A DNA stretch of 64,000 bases, from NCBI RefSeq assembly GCF_002952775.1, contig NZ_CP025066.1, positions 558,001 through 622,000 of the forward strand, in the 5' to 3' direction. A model generated the notes under the pieces. It made no database searches. It was not told where the DNA came from and saw only the letters and a program-made list of their open reading frames with translations. Shown piece by piece: positions 57,336-64,000 of the stretch. The stretch's first letter is position 1; every line of letters begins with the position of its first letter. The stretch comes from Halalkaliarchaeum desulfuricum (GTDB taxonomy: Archaea > Halobacteriota > Halobacteria > Halobacteriales > Haloferacaceae). Position numbers and translations under genes: made by a program.

Positions 57336-57887
57336 ATGACCGGATCGTCCCTCGACGCGCGGTCGGCGGCGGCCCAACGACGCGACGACACCGACGGCGC
57401 CGGGATCGCCGTGATCGGTGTCGGGAACCCGATCATGGGCGACGACGGCGTCGGGAAGCGCGTGATCGAGGAGCTGGAGGCATTGCCGGACGAACGAACG
57501 GGCGGCGTCGGACTTACCCACGCCGGAACGACCGCGTTCTTCGCGCTGGAGGCGATGAGCGGCTGCCGGAAGGCGATCGTCGTCGACGCGATCGAAACCG
57601 GAAGCGAGCCCGGGACGGTCCACCGGTACAGATACGTCGACGGGGCCTTCGCCGACGAGATCCCGGAGATGACGATGCACGACTTCTCGTTTGCGGAGGC
57701 GCTCCGTGCGGGACGGGAGGCGTACGACATCCCCGAAGAGCTTCTGGTGTTCGGCGTCGAACCCGAGCGGATCGAGGCCTCTCTGGAGCTGAGCGACCGG
57801 ATCGAGCGTGCGGTGCCGGAACTCGTGGAACTCGTGCTCGAGGAGCTCCCGGAACGGCAAGCGTCGTCTGCAAGCCGGCAGAACTGA
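57336..57887 (+). CDS. hyaD: Hydrogenase maturation endopeptidase
   Basis: This protease clips the C-terminal peptide of the large subunit after nickel insertion. The 183-residue protein shows the nickel-sensing motif IGVGNPIMGDDGVGKRV, a conserved Asp in VVDAIETG and His in MTMHDFSF. A ~20-residue disordered N-terminus precedes the domain. It starts two bases after the cytochrome gene. The match between a cleavable tail on the large subunit and this protease supports a functional pair. Confidence 0.92.
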   Translation: MTGSSLDARSAAAQRRDDTDGAGIAVIGVGNPIMGDDGVGKRVIEELEALPDERTGGVGLTHAGTTAFFALEAMSGCRKAIVVDAIETGSEPGTVHRYRYVDGAFADEIPEMTMHDFSFAEALRAGREAYDIPEELLVFGVEPERIEASLELSDRIERAVPELVELVLEELPERQASSASRQN

Positions 57888-58008
57888 CTCGAGATTCAGC
57901 ACGGAACCCGAGGTCGACTCCCCAATCGGGATCAAACATTATGCACTACAAACCTAATGAGAAACTGCGAACGAACCGATCGAACACGACACGGAGGTTG
58001 CCCCAACT

Positions 58009-58215
58009 ATGAGCTCACAGTGGTACTGTACGGACTGTGAAACGTACATCGACACCGAAGAGATCGAGGAGCACGAACGCGACGATCACACCGTGAAAGG
58101 AACCGTTCGACCCGACAGGCTGCTGGGTAACGATCCGTGGAACATGCAAGTCGAGGCCGACGACGAGATCGACACGGCCCCGAGCGTCCGCAGAGACGAG
58201 GGGGGTGAGGAGTGA
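58009..58215 (+). CDS. Small zinc-finger protein in the hydrogenase operon
   Basis: The 68-residue protein opens with WYCTDCETYIDTEEIEEHER and DDH, a Cys2-His2-type finger (CxxC, then two histidines spaced by four). An acidic tail contains LLGNDPWNMQVEADDEIDT. It follows a 121-base gap that holds a GGAGGT sequence 15 bases before the ATG, so a second promoter is possible there. The stop overlaps the hypC ATG by one base, tying it to maturation genes. I do not recognise a family; it might be a chaperone or electron carrier for assembly. Confidence 0.75.
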   Translation: MSSQWYCTDCETYIDTEEIEEHERDDHTVKGTVRPDRLLGNDPWNMQVEADDEIDTAPSVRRDEGGEE

Positions 58216-58625
58216 TGTGTCTGGGTATTCCGGGCGAGATCCTCGAGATCGACGGTCTCACGGCACGAGCGGAGTTCTGGAACGTCGAAAAGGAGGTCAG
58301 ACTCGACATCGTCGGCGACGAGATCGAGGTCGGCGACTACGTGCTCAACCACGCCGGGTTCGCGATCCGGAAGATCCCCGACGACGATGTCGAAGAGACG
58401 ATCGAACTGTACGAGTCGCTGCTCGCCGGCGACGAGGACGAGGCGCTCGAGGAGATTGGGGCGACAGACGCCACACTCGAGTTCGGCGATCGCCCCACAG
58501 CGGTCGACTCGCCGGAGGGGACGAAGACGACGACGATCGACGGGATCGCCCAGCGTCCCGAGGCCGGCTCGCGAACTGTTCGGGAAGAACCGACGGAGAA
58601 GCCGGAGCGTGACGCGGATGAGTGA
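58215..58625 (+). CDS. hypC: Hydrogenase assembly chaperone HypC, extended
   Basis: HypC carries the Fe(CN)2CO precursor with HypD and hands it to the large subunit. The essential N-terminal Cys2 is in MCLGIPGEIL, and the core continues to GDYVLNHAGFAIRKI. The protein is 136 residues, against 75-95 in most species. The extra ~50 residues (FGDRPTAVDSPEGTKTTTID and an acidic end) have no known counterpart. The start is set by the overlap with the preceding stop. Confidence 0.92.
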   Translation: MCLGIPGEILEIDGLTARAEFWNVEKEVRLDIVGDEIEVGDYVLNHAGFAIRKIPDDDVEETIELYESLLAGDEDEALEEIGATDATLEFGDRPTAVDSPEGTKTTTIDGIAQRPEAGSRTVREEPTEKPERDADE

Positions 58626-59721
58626 GGAGACGCTCCAGTTTCGCAACCCCGAGCAGGCCGAGCAGTTGGCCGATCGGCTCGAAGCGTTGATGGTCGAGGT
58701 CGACGGGCCGGTGAACCTGATGCACGTGTGCGGCTCCCACGAGCAGGCGATCGCGAAGTTCGGGCTCCGGAGCATGCTCCCCGACGGGCTCTCGCTCCGG
58801 ATGGGGCCGGGCTGTCCGGTCTGCGTGACGAACATGCCCGAGGTCGACGAAGCCGTCGCGGTCGCAAACCAGGGGGCGATCGTCGCCACCTACGGCGACA
58901 TGTTTCGGGTTCCGGGGACGAAACAGAGCCTCGCGGACGCCCGCGCTGACGGCGCGGATGTCGAAATTGTCTACTCGGCCAGCGAGGCGGTCGAACTCGC
59001 CGAGGAGAACCCAGACGAGGAGGTCGTGTTCTTCGCGACGGGCTTCGAGACGACCGCCGCGCCGACCGCGGCGATCCTGGTCGACGATCCGCCCGAGAAC
59101 TTCTGGGTGCTTTCGGCCCACAAGTACGTCCCGCCGGCGATGGAGGTCGTCGCGGAGATGCCCGACACCGACATCGACGGCTTCCTGGCGGCGGGCCACG
59201 CCGCCACCATCACCGGCTACGGTCTGTTCGAACCGTTCGTCGAGGAGTACGAGATCCCGGTCGTCGTCGGCGGCTTCGAGCCGATCGACGTCATGCTCGG
59301 GATCGAGCGGTTGCTGGAGTACATAAGCGAGGACGTCGCCGGGCTGGAGAACGCCTATCCCCGGTGTGTGACCCGGGAGGGGAACCGGGCCGCACTCGAG
59401 ACGATGTGGTCGGTCTTCGAGAAGACGTCCGGCGAGTGGCGCGGAATCGCCGAGATCCCCGGCGCCAACCTCGCGCTGCGCGAGGAGTACGCCGACTACG
59501 ACGCCCGCGAGCGGTTCGACGTCGAACCGGAGACGGGCGGACCGGACCCGCTGACCGAGCAGTGCGTCTGCGGGGACATCATGGCCGGGAAGGCCGACCC
59601 CGACGAGTGTGACCTGTTCGGCGAGGAGTGTACGCCCGGCAATCCGGTGGGCGCCTGCATGGTGAGCAGCGAGGGAACCTGCAAGATCTGGCACGAGTAC
59701 GGGGGACATCCGGACCTGTGA
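58618..59721 (+). CDS. hypD: Hydrogenase maturation protein HypD
   Basis: HypD, with a 4Fe-4S cluster, is the scaffold on which cyanide and CO are attached to iron. The 367-residue protein has MHVCGSHEQAI, MGPGCPVCVTNMPEVDEA and a cysteine-rich C-terminus (QCVCGDIMAGKADPDECDLFG; CTPGNPVGACMVSSEGTC). Its start overlaps the hypC end by eight bases. Length and motifs are standard. Confidence 0.95.
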   Translation: MSEETLQFRNPEQAEQLADRLEALMVEVDGPVNLMHVCGSHEQAIAKFGLRSMLPDGLSLRMGPGCPVCVTNMPEVDEAVAVANQGAIVATYGDMFRVPGTKQSLADARADGADVEIVYSASEAVELAEENPDEEVVFFATGFETTAAPTAAILVDDPPENFWVLSAHKYVPPAMEVVAEMPDTDIDGFLAAGHAATITGYGLFEPFVEEYEIPVVVGGFEPIDVMLGIERLLEYISEDVAGLENAYPRCVTREGNRAALETMWSVFEKTSGEWRGIAEIPGANLALREEYADYDARERFDVEPETGGPDPLTEQCVCGDIMAGKADPDECDLFGEECTPGNPVGACMVSSEGTCKIWHEYGGHPDL

Positions 59722-59723
59722 CC

Positions 59724-60824
59724 ATGGCTGGACACACCAACTCGGAGGGAGAAAAACAACAGGTGGAGAACGAAACCGCCGACGGCGACGTCGTCACCCT
59801 CGCCCACGGCGCGGGCGGGGAAGCGATGCGGACGCTGGTCGACGACCTCGTCGTGCCCCGGTTCACGGACGCCGATCGGACGGCCGAAGCCGATGGGGCG
59901 GGTGTCGGGCTGGCGGCGCTGGACGACGGCGCAGTCCACCCGATCGGCGACGGCTCGCAAGCGATCGTGGTGACCACCGACAGCCACGTCGTTACCCCCA
60001 GGTTCTTCCCGGGGGGCGACATCGGCCGGCTGGCCGTGGCGGGAACCGTAAACGACCTCGCGGTGATGGGGGCAACTGAACCGCTCACGCTCACCTGTTC
60101 GTTCGTGCTCGAGGAGGGGACCCCGATCGCCGACGTCGAGCGCGTCGTCGAGTCGATGCGGGAGACCGCCCGCGAGGCCGGCGCGGCGATCTCGACGGGC
60201 GACACGAAGGTGATGGGCAACGGCGAAGTCGACGGGATCGTAATAAACACCGCCGGCGTGGCGCACGTGGAAGCCGACGACGCGGTTACCGACGCCGGGC
60301 TCCGACCTGGCGACGCCGTCGTCGTCAGCGGGACGATGGGCGATCACGGGATCGCGCTGCTGGCCGAGCGCGAGGGGTTCGACTTCACTGGCGACCTGAA
60401 AAGTGACGTCGCCCCGGTGAACGACCTCGTCCGGGCCGCGATGGACGCCGGCGAGGTGACAGCGATGAAAGATCCCACTCGCGGCGGGCTGGCGAACGCG
60501 CTCAACGAGATGGCCGACAAGGCGGGCGTCGGCATCGACGTCGTCGAAGGCGACATCCCGGTCTCGGGGGCGATCGCCTCCGCGGGAGAGGTGCTCGGGA
60601 TCGATCCGTTCGCGGTCGCCAACGAGGGGAAGGTCGTGTTCGGAGTGGATCCCGACGACGCGGAGGCCGTCCTCGAGGCGATCCGGGACTGTCCCGGCGG
60701 CGAGGAGGTTACGATCGTCGGGCACGCGACCGAGGACCATCCCGGGCGCGTCGTCGTCGACACCGGCTTCGGACGCCGATACATGAGCGAACCAGAGGGG
60801 GAAACCCTCCCCAGGATCTGCTGA
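59724..60824 (+). CDS. hypE: Hydrogenase maturation protein HypE
   Basis: HypE dehydrates the thiocarbamate made by HypF on its C-terminal cysteine to thiocyanate, the source of cyanide ligands. The 366-residue PurM-like protein has TLAHGAGGEAM, the ATP-binding GDIGRLAVAGTVNDLAVMGA and KDPTRGGLANALNEMA, and ends in the required PRIC. The start is two bases after hypD, and the stop overlaps hypA by one base. The N-terminal ~20 residues are a halophile-type extension. Confidence 0.95.
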   Translation: MAGHTNSEGEKQQVENETADGDVVTLAHGAGGEAMRTLVDDLVVPRFTDADRTAEADGAGVGLAALDDGAVHPIGDGSQAIVVTTDSHVVTPRFFPGGDIGRLAVAGTVNDLAVMGATEPLTLTCSFVLEEGTPIADVERVVESMRETAREAGAAISTGDTKVMGNGEVDGIVINTAGVAHVEADDAVTDAGLRPGDAVVVSGTMGDHGIALLAEREGFDFTGDLKSDVAPVNDLVRAAMDAGEVTAMKDPTRGGLANALNEMADKAGVGIDVVEGDIPVSGAIASAGEVLGIDPFAVANEGKVVFGVDPDDAEAVLEAIRDCPGGEEVTIVGHATEDHPGRVVVDTGFGRRYMSEPEGETLPRIC

Positions 60825-61225
60825 TGCACGAGATCAGCGTCGCCTCCGGGATTCTCGATCGGGCGATCTCGGCGGCCGAGGAACACGGCGCCGACCGGGT
60901 CGACGCGATCACGATCGAGATCGGCCGGGCGACCCACGTCAACCCCGATCAGCTGGTCTTCTGTGTGGAGACGGTCGCCGAGGGAACGCCGATCGCGGGG
61001 GCCGCCGTCCGAACCGACGTCGTCGACCCGGTCGCGGCCTGTGACTGCGGCTGGCGCGGCGAGCCCGACGACCTGGGGCTGGTCGGCGGGTTCGCACCGG
61101 ACGTCCGCTGTCCGGAGTGTGGCGAACGGACGGAACTCGTCCGGGGGCGTGAGTGCCGGCTCGCGAGCATCGAGGTTCCGGAAGTCGACGATGAGAGCGG
61201 ACAGACACCTACCCAGGAGCGCTGA
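60824..61225 (+). CDS. hypA: Nickel metallochaperone HypA
   Basis: HypA delivers nickel to the large subunit with HypB. The 133-residue protein begins MHEISVASGILDRA, in which His2 is a nickel ligand. The zinc site cysteines are in ACDCGW and RCPECGE. A short polar tail ends the protein. It is coupled to hypE by a TGATG overlap. Confidence 0.94.
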   Translation: MHEISVASGILDRAISAAEEHGADRVDAITIEIGRATHVNPDQLVFCVETVAEGTPIAGAAVRTDVVDPVAACDCGWRGEPDDLGLVGGFAPDVRCPECGERTELVRGRECRLASIEVPEVDDESGQTPTQER

Positions 61226-61233
61226 GACGATAC

Positions 61234-62127
61234 ATGCATTACCAGAGGACGATCACACCGACCCCACCGACCCGACTGTACGGAACGGCCCGAACGAACC
61301 GACACCCCCTACCGCCGGTCCGGTGGCTCGAGGAGCTTGCAGACCGGCTCGGCCCGGCCCGGGCCCATCGGTTCGGCCACGGGGACCACGGCCACGGCGA
61401 GAGCGCGACCGACGCCGAGGCCGACGTGCTGGCGGCGATCCGCGAGCGCGCAGATGAGATCCACGAGACGCTTACCCACGACCACGGCGTGTTCGCCGTC
61501 GAGTTCGTGGGCAGCACGGGCGGCGGAAAGACGAAACTCATCGAGGAGCTTCTCGAACGCGCCCCAGCGGACGACCGGATCGGCGCGATCGTCGGCGACG
61601 TCGCCGGAGAAGACGACGCCACCCGTCTCCGGGAGTACGGAATTCCCGTCGAGAACGTCAACACCGGCAAGGAGTGTCACCTCGATCCGAACGGGATCGA
61701 GACGGCGCTTTCGGCATTCGATCTCGAGAAACTGGATACGCTGTTCGTCGAGAACGTCGGCAACATGGTCTGTCCGGCTGACTTTCCGCTGGGCGCGACC
61801 GTCCGGGTGCTCGTCGTCAGCACGACCGAGGGCGACGACGTGGTCGGAAAACATCCCCTCCTGGTACAGAAGTGCGACGCGGCGGTCGTGAACAAAGTCG
61901 ACCTCGCCGAGGCGGTGGGAACCGACCTGGACCGGATCCGGGGCGACATCGACCGGGTCGCACCGGACCTTCCGGTGTTCGAAACCGACGCGAGCACCGG
62001 AGCGGGCGTCGAGGAACTCGCCGACTTCCTGGAGTCGAAACGGAACGGGCACGATCACGGTCACGACGACGAGCACGATCACGGCCGCGATCACGGTCAC
62101 GACCACGGCCACGCCGTGCACGAGTAG
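61234..62127 (+). CDS. hypB: Nickel-inserting GTPase HypB with His-rich ends
   Basis: HypB supplies GTP energy for nickel insertion. The 297-residue protein has the P-loop GSTGGGKTKLIEE, the metal-site pair in TGKECHLDP, a third ligand in NVGNMVCPADFP and the guanine motif NKVDLAE. There is a short His cluster near residue 50 (HGDHGHGE). A long one at the C-terminus, about 25 residues with ten histidines, may store nickel; it replaces the N-terminal CxxCGC of the E. coli type. The N-terminal 30 residues are basic and poorly conserved, so the true start might be later. Confidence 0.92.
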   Translation: MHYQRTITPTPPTRLYGTARTNRHPLPPVRWLEELADRLGPARAHRFGHGDHGHGESATDAEADVLAAIRERADEIHETLTHDHGVFAVEFVGSTGGGKTKLIEELLERAPADDRIGAIVGDVAGEDDATRLREYGIPVENVNTGKECHLDPNGIETALSAFDLEKLDTLFVENVGNMVCPADFPLGATVRVLVVSTTEGDDVVGKHPLLVQKCDAAVVNKVDLAEAVGTDLDRIRGDIDRVAPDLPVFETDASTGAGVEELADFLESKRNGHDHGHDDEHDHGRDHGHDHGHAVHE

Positions 62128-62131
62128 GCCG

Positions 62132-64000
62132 ATGGACAGCGATCGAGTTCGAGCCGACGTCACCGTACAGGGCGTCGTCCAGGGTGTGGGGTTCCGGCCG
62201 TTCGTCTACCGACGGGCAACCGAACACGACCTGGCCGGGACAGTCCGAAACACGGGTGACGCCGGCGTCGAAATCGAACTGGAAGGGGACAGCGGGAGCG
62301 TGGAGGCGTTCCTCGAGGACCTCCGCGAGCGACCGCCACCGCTCTCGCGGGTCGAGTCGGTCGAGGTCGACCGGAGAGACGTCGACGGAGATTCGGGGGG
62401 GCAAACGGACGGCGAGTTCCGCATCCTCCAGTCGACCGACGACGACGGTGGATCGGGAACGATCCCGCCCGATACCGGCATCTGTGATCGGTGTCTCGGG
62501 AACGTCCGGGATCCGGAATCCCGGTATCACCGCTACTGGGCGACCTCCTGTGTCGACTGCGGCCCCAGATACACAGTCATCAGGGAGTTGCCCTACGACC
62601 GCCCGCGGACGTCGATGGACGCGTTCCCGATGTGTGACGCCTGCCGGACGGAGTACGAGAACCCTGCCGATCGCCGCTACCACGCCCAGACGATTGCATG
62701 TCCGGACTGCGGGCCGACGCTGTCGCTGCTGGAACCGGGGGAGTCGGCAGGAGACGGCGTCGGTCGGCGAGAGTGTGCGACCGGAACGGACGCGATCGAC
62801 GAAACCATCCGCCGGCTCGCCCGCGGGGAGATCGTCGCGATCCGGGGGGTCGGCGGCACTCATCTCGCGTGTGACGCGACGGATCCGGCAGTCGTCGACC
62901 GGCTCCGAGAGCTGACGAACCGGCCAGGGAAACCGTTCGCAGTGATGTCGCCGTCGATCGGGCAGGTCCAGTCGTTTGCGCGTCTCTCGGATACAGAACG
63001 GTCGCAACTCGAGGACGTCCGGCGACCGATCGTCGTGCTCGAACGATCTGACGACGGTTGGCTCGACGCCGTCGCTCCCGGCCTGCACACGGTGGGCGTG
63101 ATGCTCCCGTACGCCGGACTCCATCACCTGCTGTTCGAAAGCGCCGAGTCGGGCGAAAGAGACGACAACAGTGGTCTCGACGGACCGCTCGTGATGACGA
63201 GCGGGAACATGCCCGGAAACCCGATGTGCACCACCACCGAAGAGATATTCGACCAGTTGTCGGAGGTGATCGACGGCGCACTGGTCCACGATCGGGAGAT
63301 CGTCGCCCGGTGTGACGACAGCGTCGTGCGCGTCGTCGACGGCGACCGACGGTTCCTCCGTCGATCGCGGGGATGGGTTCCACAGCCATTGCCGCGACGC
63401 GCCGAGGGACAACCCGTGCTGGCGCTGGGGGCGGAATTCGACGGGACCGTCGCGCTGGCTCGGGATGAGGCGGTGTTTCCCTCCCAGCATCTCGGCGACG
63501 TCGACGATCCGACGACCGAGGCGTTCCTCCGGGAGACAGTCGATCACCTCACCGGACTGCTGGGGGTCAATCCGGCCGTCGTGGCCTGCGACGCCCACCC
63601 GAACTTCCTCACCAGTCGAATCGCAGAGGAGTACGCCTCATCGACCGACGGAAGTGGAGGTCCGGTCGCCGTCCAGCACCACCACGCCCACGCGGCGTCA
63701 CTTTTGGCGGAGCACGACCGCAATCGGGCGATCGTCATCACCGCCGACGGCACCGGCTACGGCACCGACGGGACGATCTGGGGCGGAGAGGTGCTCGATT
63801 CGACCCGGGAATCGTTCGAGCGTGTGGGCGGCCTCGGGACGTTTCGCCTACCGGGCGGTGAGCGGGCGATCGAACAGCCCGCACGGATCCTCGCGAGCCT
63901 GCTTTCGGATCCGGATCGGATCGACGAACTGCTTTCCGATCGGACATCGTTAACTGCCGAGGACGCCACGACCGTCCGACAGAGCCTGGATGTCGGCGTC
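62132..64000 (+). CDS. hypF: Carbamoyltransferase HypF, cut by the window edge
   Basis: HypF makes carbamoyl-AMP from carbamoyl phosphate and transfers the carbamoyl group to HypE. The frame is open from the ATG at 62132 to the last base (623 codons). In order it shows an acylphosphatase domain (VQGVVQGVGFRPFVYRRA), two zinc-finger pairs (CDRC, CVDCGPRYT, CDAC and CPDCGPT), a YrdC-like domain (RGVGGTHLACDAT; VMTSGNMPGNPM) and the Kae1-like domain with HHHAHAASLLAEH. Roughly the last 130-150 residues lie beyond the window. Confidence 0.94.
   Translation, partial: MDSDRVRADVTVQGVVQGVGFRPFVYRRATEHDLAGTVRNTGDAGVEIELEGDSGSVEAFLEDLRERPPPLSRVESVEVDRRDVDGDSGGQTDGEFRILQSTDDDGGSGTIPPDTGICDRCLGNVRDPESRYHRYWATSCVDCGPRYTVIRELPYDRPRTSMDAFPMCDACRTEYENPADRRYHAQTIACPDCGPTLSLLEPGESAGDGVGRRECATGTDAIDETIRRLARGEIVAIRGVGGTHLACDATDPAVVDRLRELTNRPGKPFAVMSPSIGQVQSFARLSDTERSQLEDVRRPIVVLERSDDGWLDAVAPGLHTVGVMLPYAGLHHLLFESAESGERDDNSGLDGPLVMTSGNMPGNPMCTTTEEIFDQLSEVIDGALVHDREIVARCDDSVVRVVDGDRRFLRRSRGWVPQPLPRRAEGQPVLALGAEFDGTVALARDEAVFPSQHLGDVDDPTTEAFLRETVDHLTGLLGVNPAVVACDAHPNFLTSRIAEEYASSTDGSGGPVAVQHHHAHAASLLAEHDRNRAIVITADGTGYGTDGTIWGGEVLDSTRESFERVGGLGTFRLPGGERAIEQPARILASLLSDPDRIDELLSDRTSLTAEDATTVRQSLDVGV

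Noticed and set aside
57888-58008. A very small open frame starting MHYKPNEKLR before the zinc-finger gene
   Set aside because: About 20 codons, basic and without a clear start signal. It echoes the odd HypB N-terminus, but support is too weak.

Overview
The window is chromosomal DNA of a halophilic archaeon (class Halobacteria). The proteins are very acidic and the DNA is GC-rich. Many genes have a TATA-like box 25-30 bases before the start codon and so are probably leaderless. Split RNA polymerase genes, archaeal-type alanyl-tRNA synthetase, EF-2 and archaeal dihydroneopterin aldolase all point the same way. A complete [NiFe]-hydrogenase locus suggests a strain that can use hydrogen, which is uncommon in the class. 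I do not try to name the species.

Bases 1-14,700 hold a type I-D CRISPR-Cas locus. A csa3-type regulator is divergent from a tight operon cas6-cas10d-cas11d-csc2-csc1-cas3'-cas4-cas1-cas2, in which nearly every start overlaps the previous stop. Two arrays flank it and point outward: array 1 (22 repeats in view, transcribed leftward) and array 2 (35 repeats plus a degenerate terminal one, transcribed rightward). Their 37-base repeats differ at 7 positions, yet the two 108-base leaders align without gaps and share an inverted repeat with a compensatory change. The small subunit Cas11d, which in characterised I-D systems is made by internal translation of cas10d, appears here as its own gene.

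Bases 14,700-22,200 hold small housekeeping and lineage-specific genes: SppA-like protease, coiled-coil protein, methylglyoxal synthase, HTH regulator, thioesterase, MptD and a glutamine amidotransferase. One secreted or membrane protein gene at 19,320 is broken by a frameshift. From 22,200 to 42,800 the leftward strand carries the transcription and translation genes in the order rpoH-rpoB2-rpoB1-rpoA1-rpoA2-nusA, then rps12-rps7, then EF-2, then alaS. Unrelated genes interrupt this order. rpoA2 contains a 201-residue mini-intein.

Bases 43,000-53,400 hold an MBL-fold hydrolase, an acyl-CoA ligase, a volactin-like actin homologue, haloarchaeal proteins of unknown function, shikimate dehydrogenase, a short ArsA-like ATPase and a B12-binding radical SAM protein.

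Bases 53,586-64,000 hold a one-direction [NiFe]-hydrogenase cluster. It comprises a Tat-exported small subunit, the large subunit, a membrane cytochrome b, a maturation protease, a small zinc-finger protein, then hypC, hypD, hypE, hypA, hypB and hypF. hypF runs off the right edge. Together these genes could build, mature and export a membrane-bound uptake hydrogenase that feeds electrons to the quinone pool.

I found no tRNA, rRNA or insertion sequence. Family names rest on motif recognition and memory; no database search was run.
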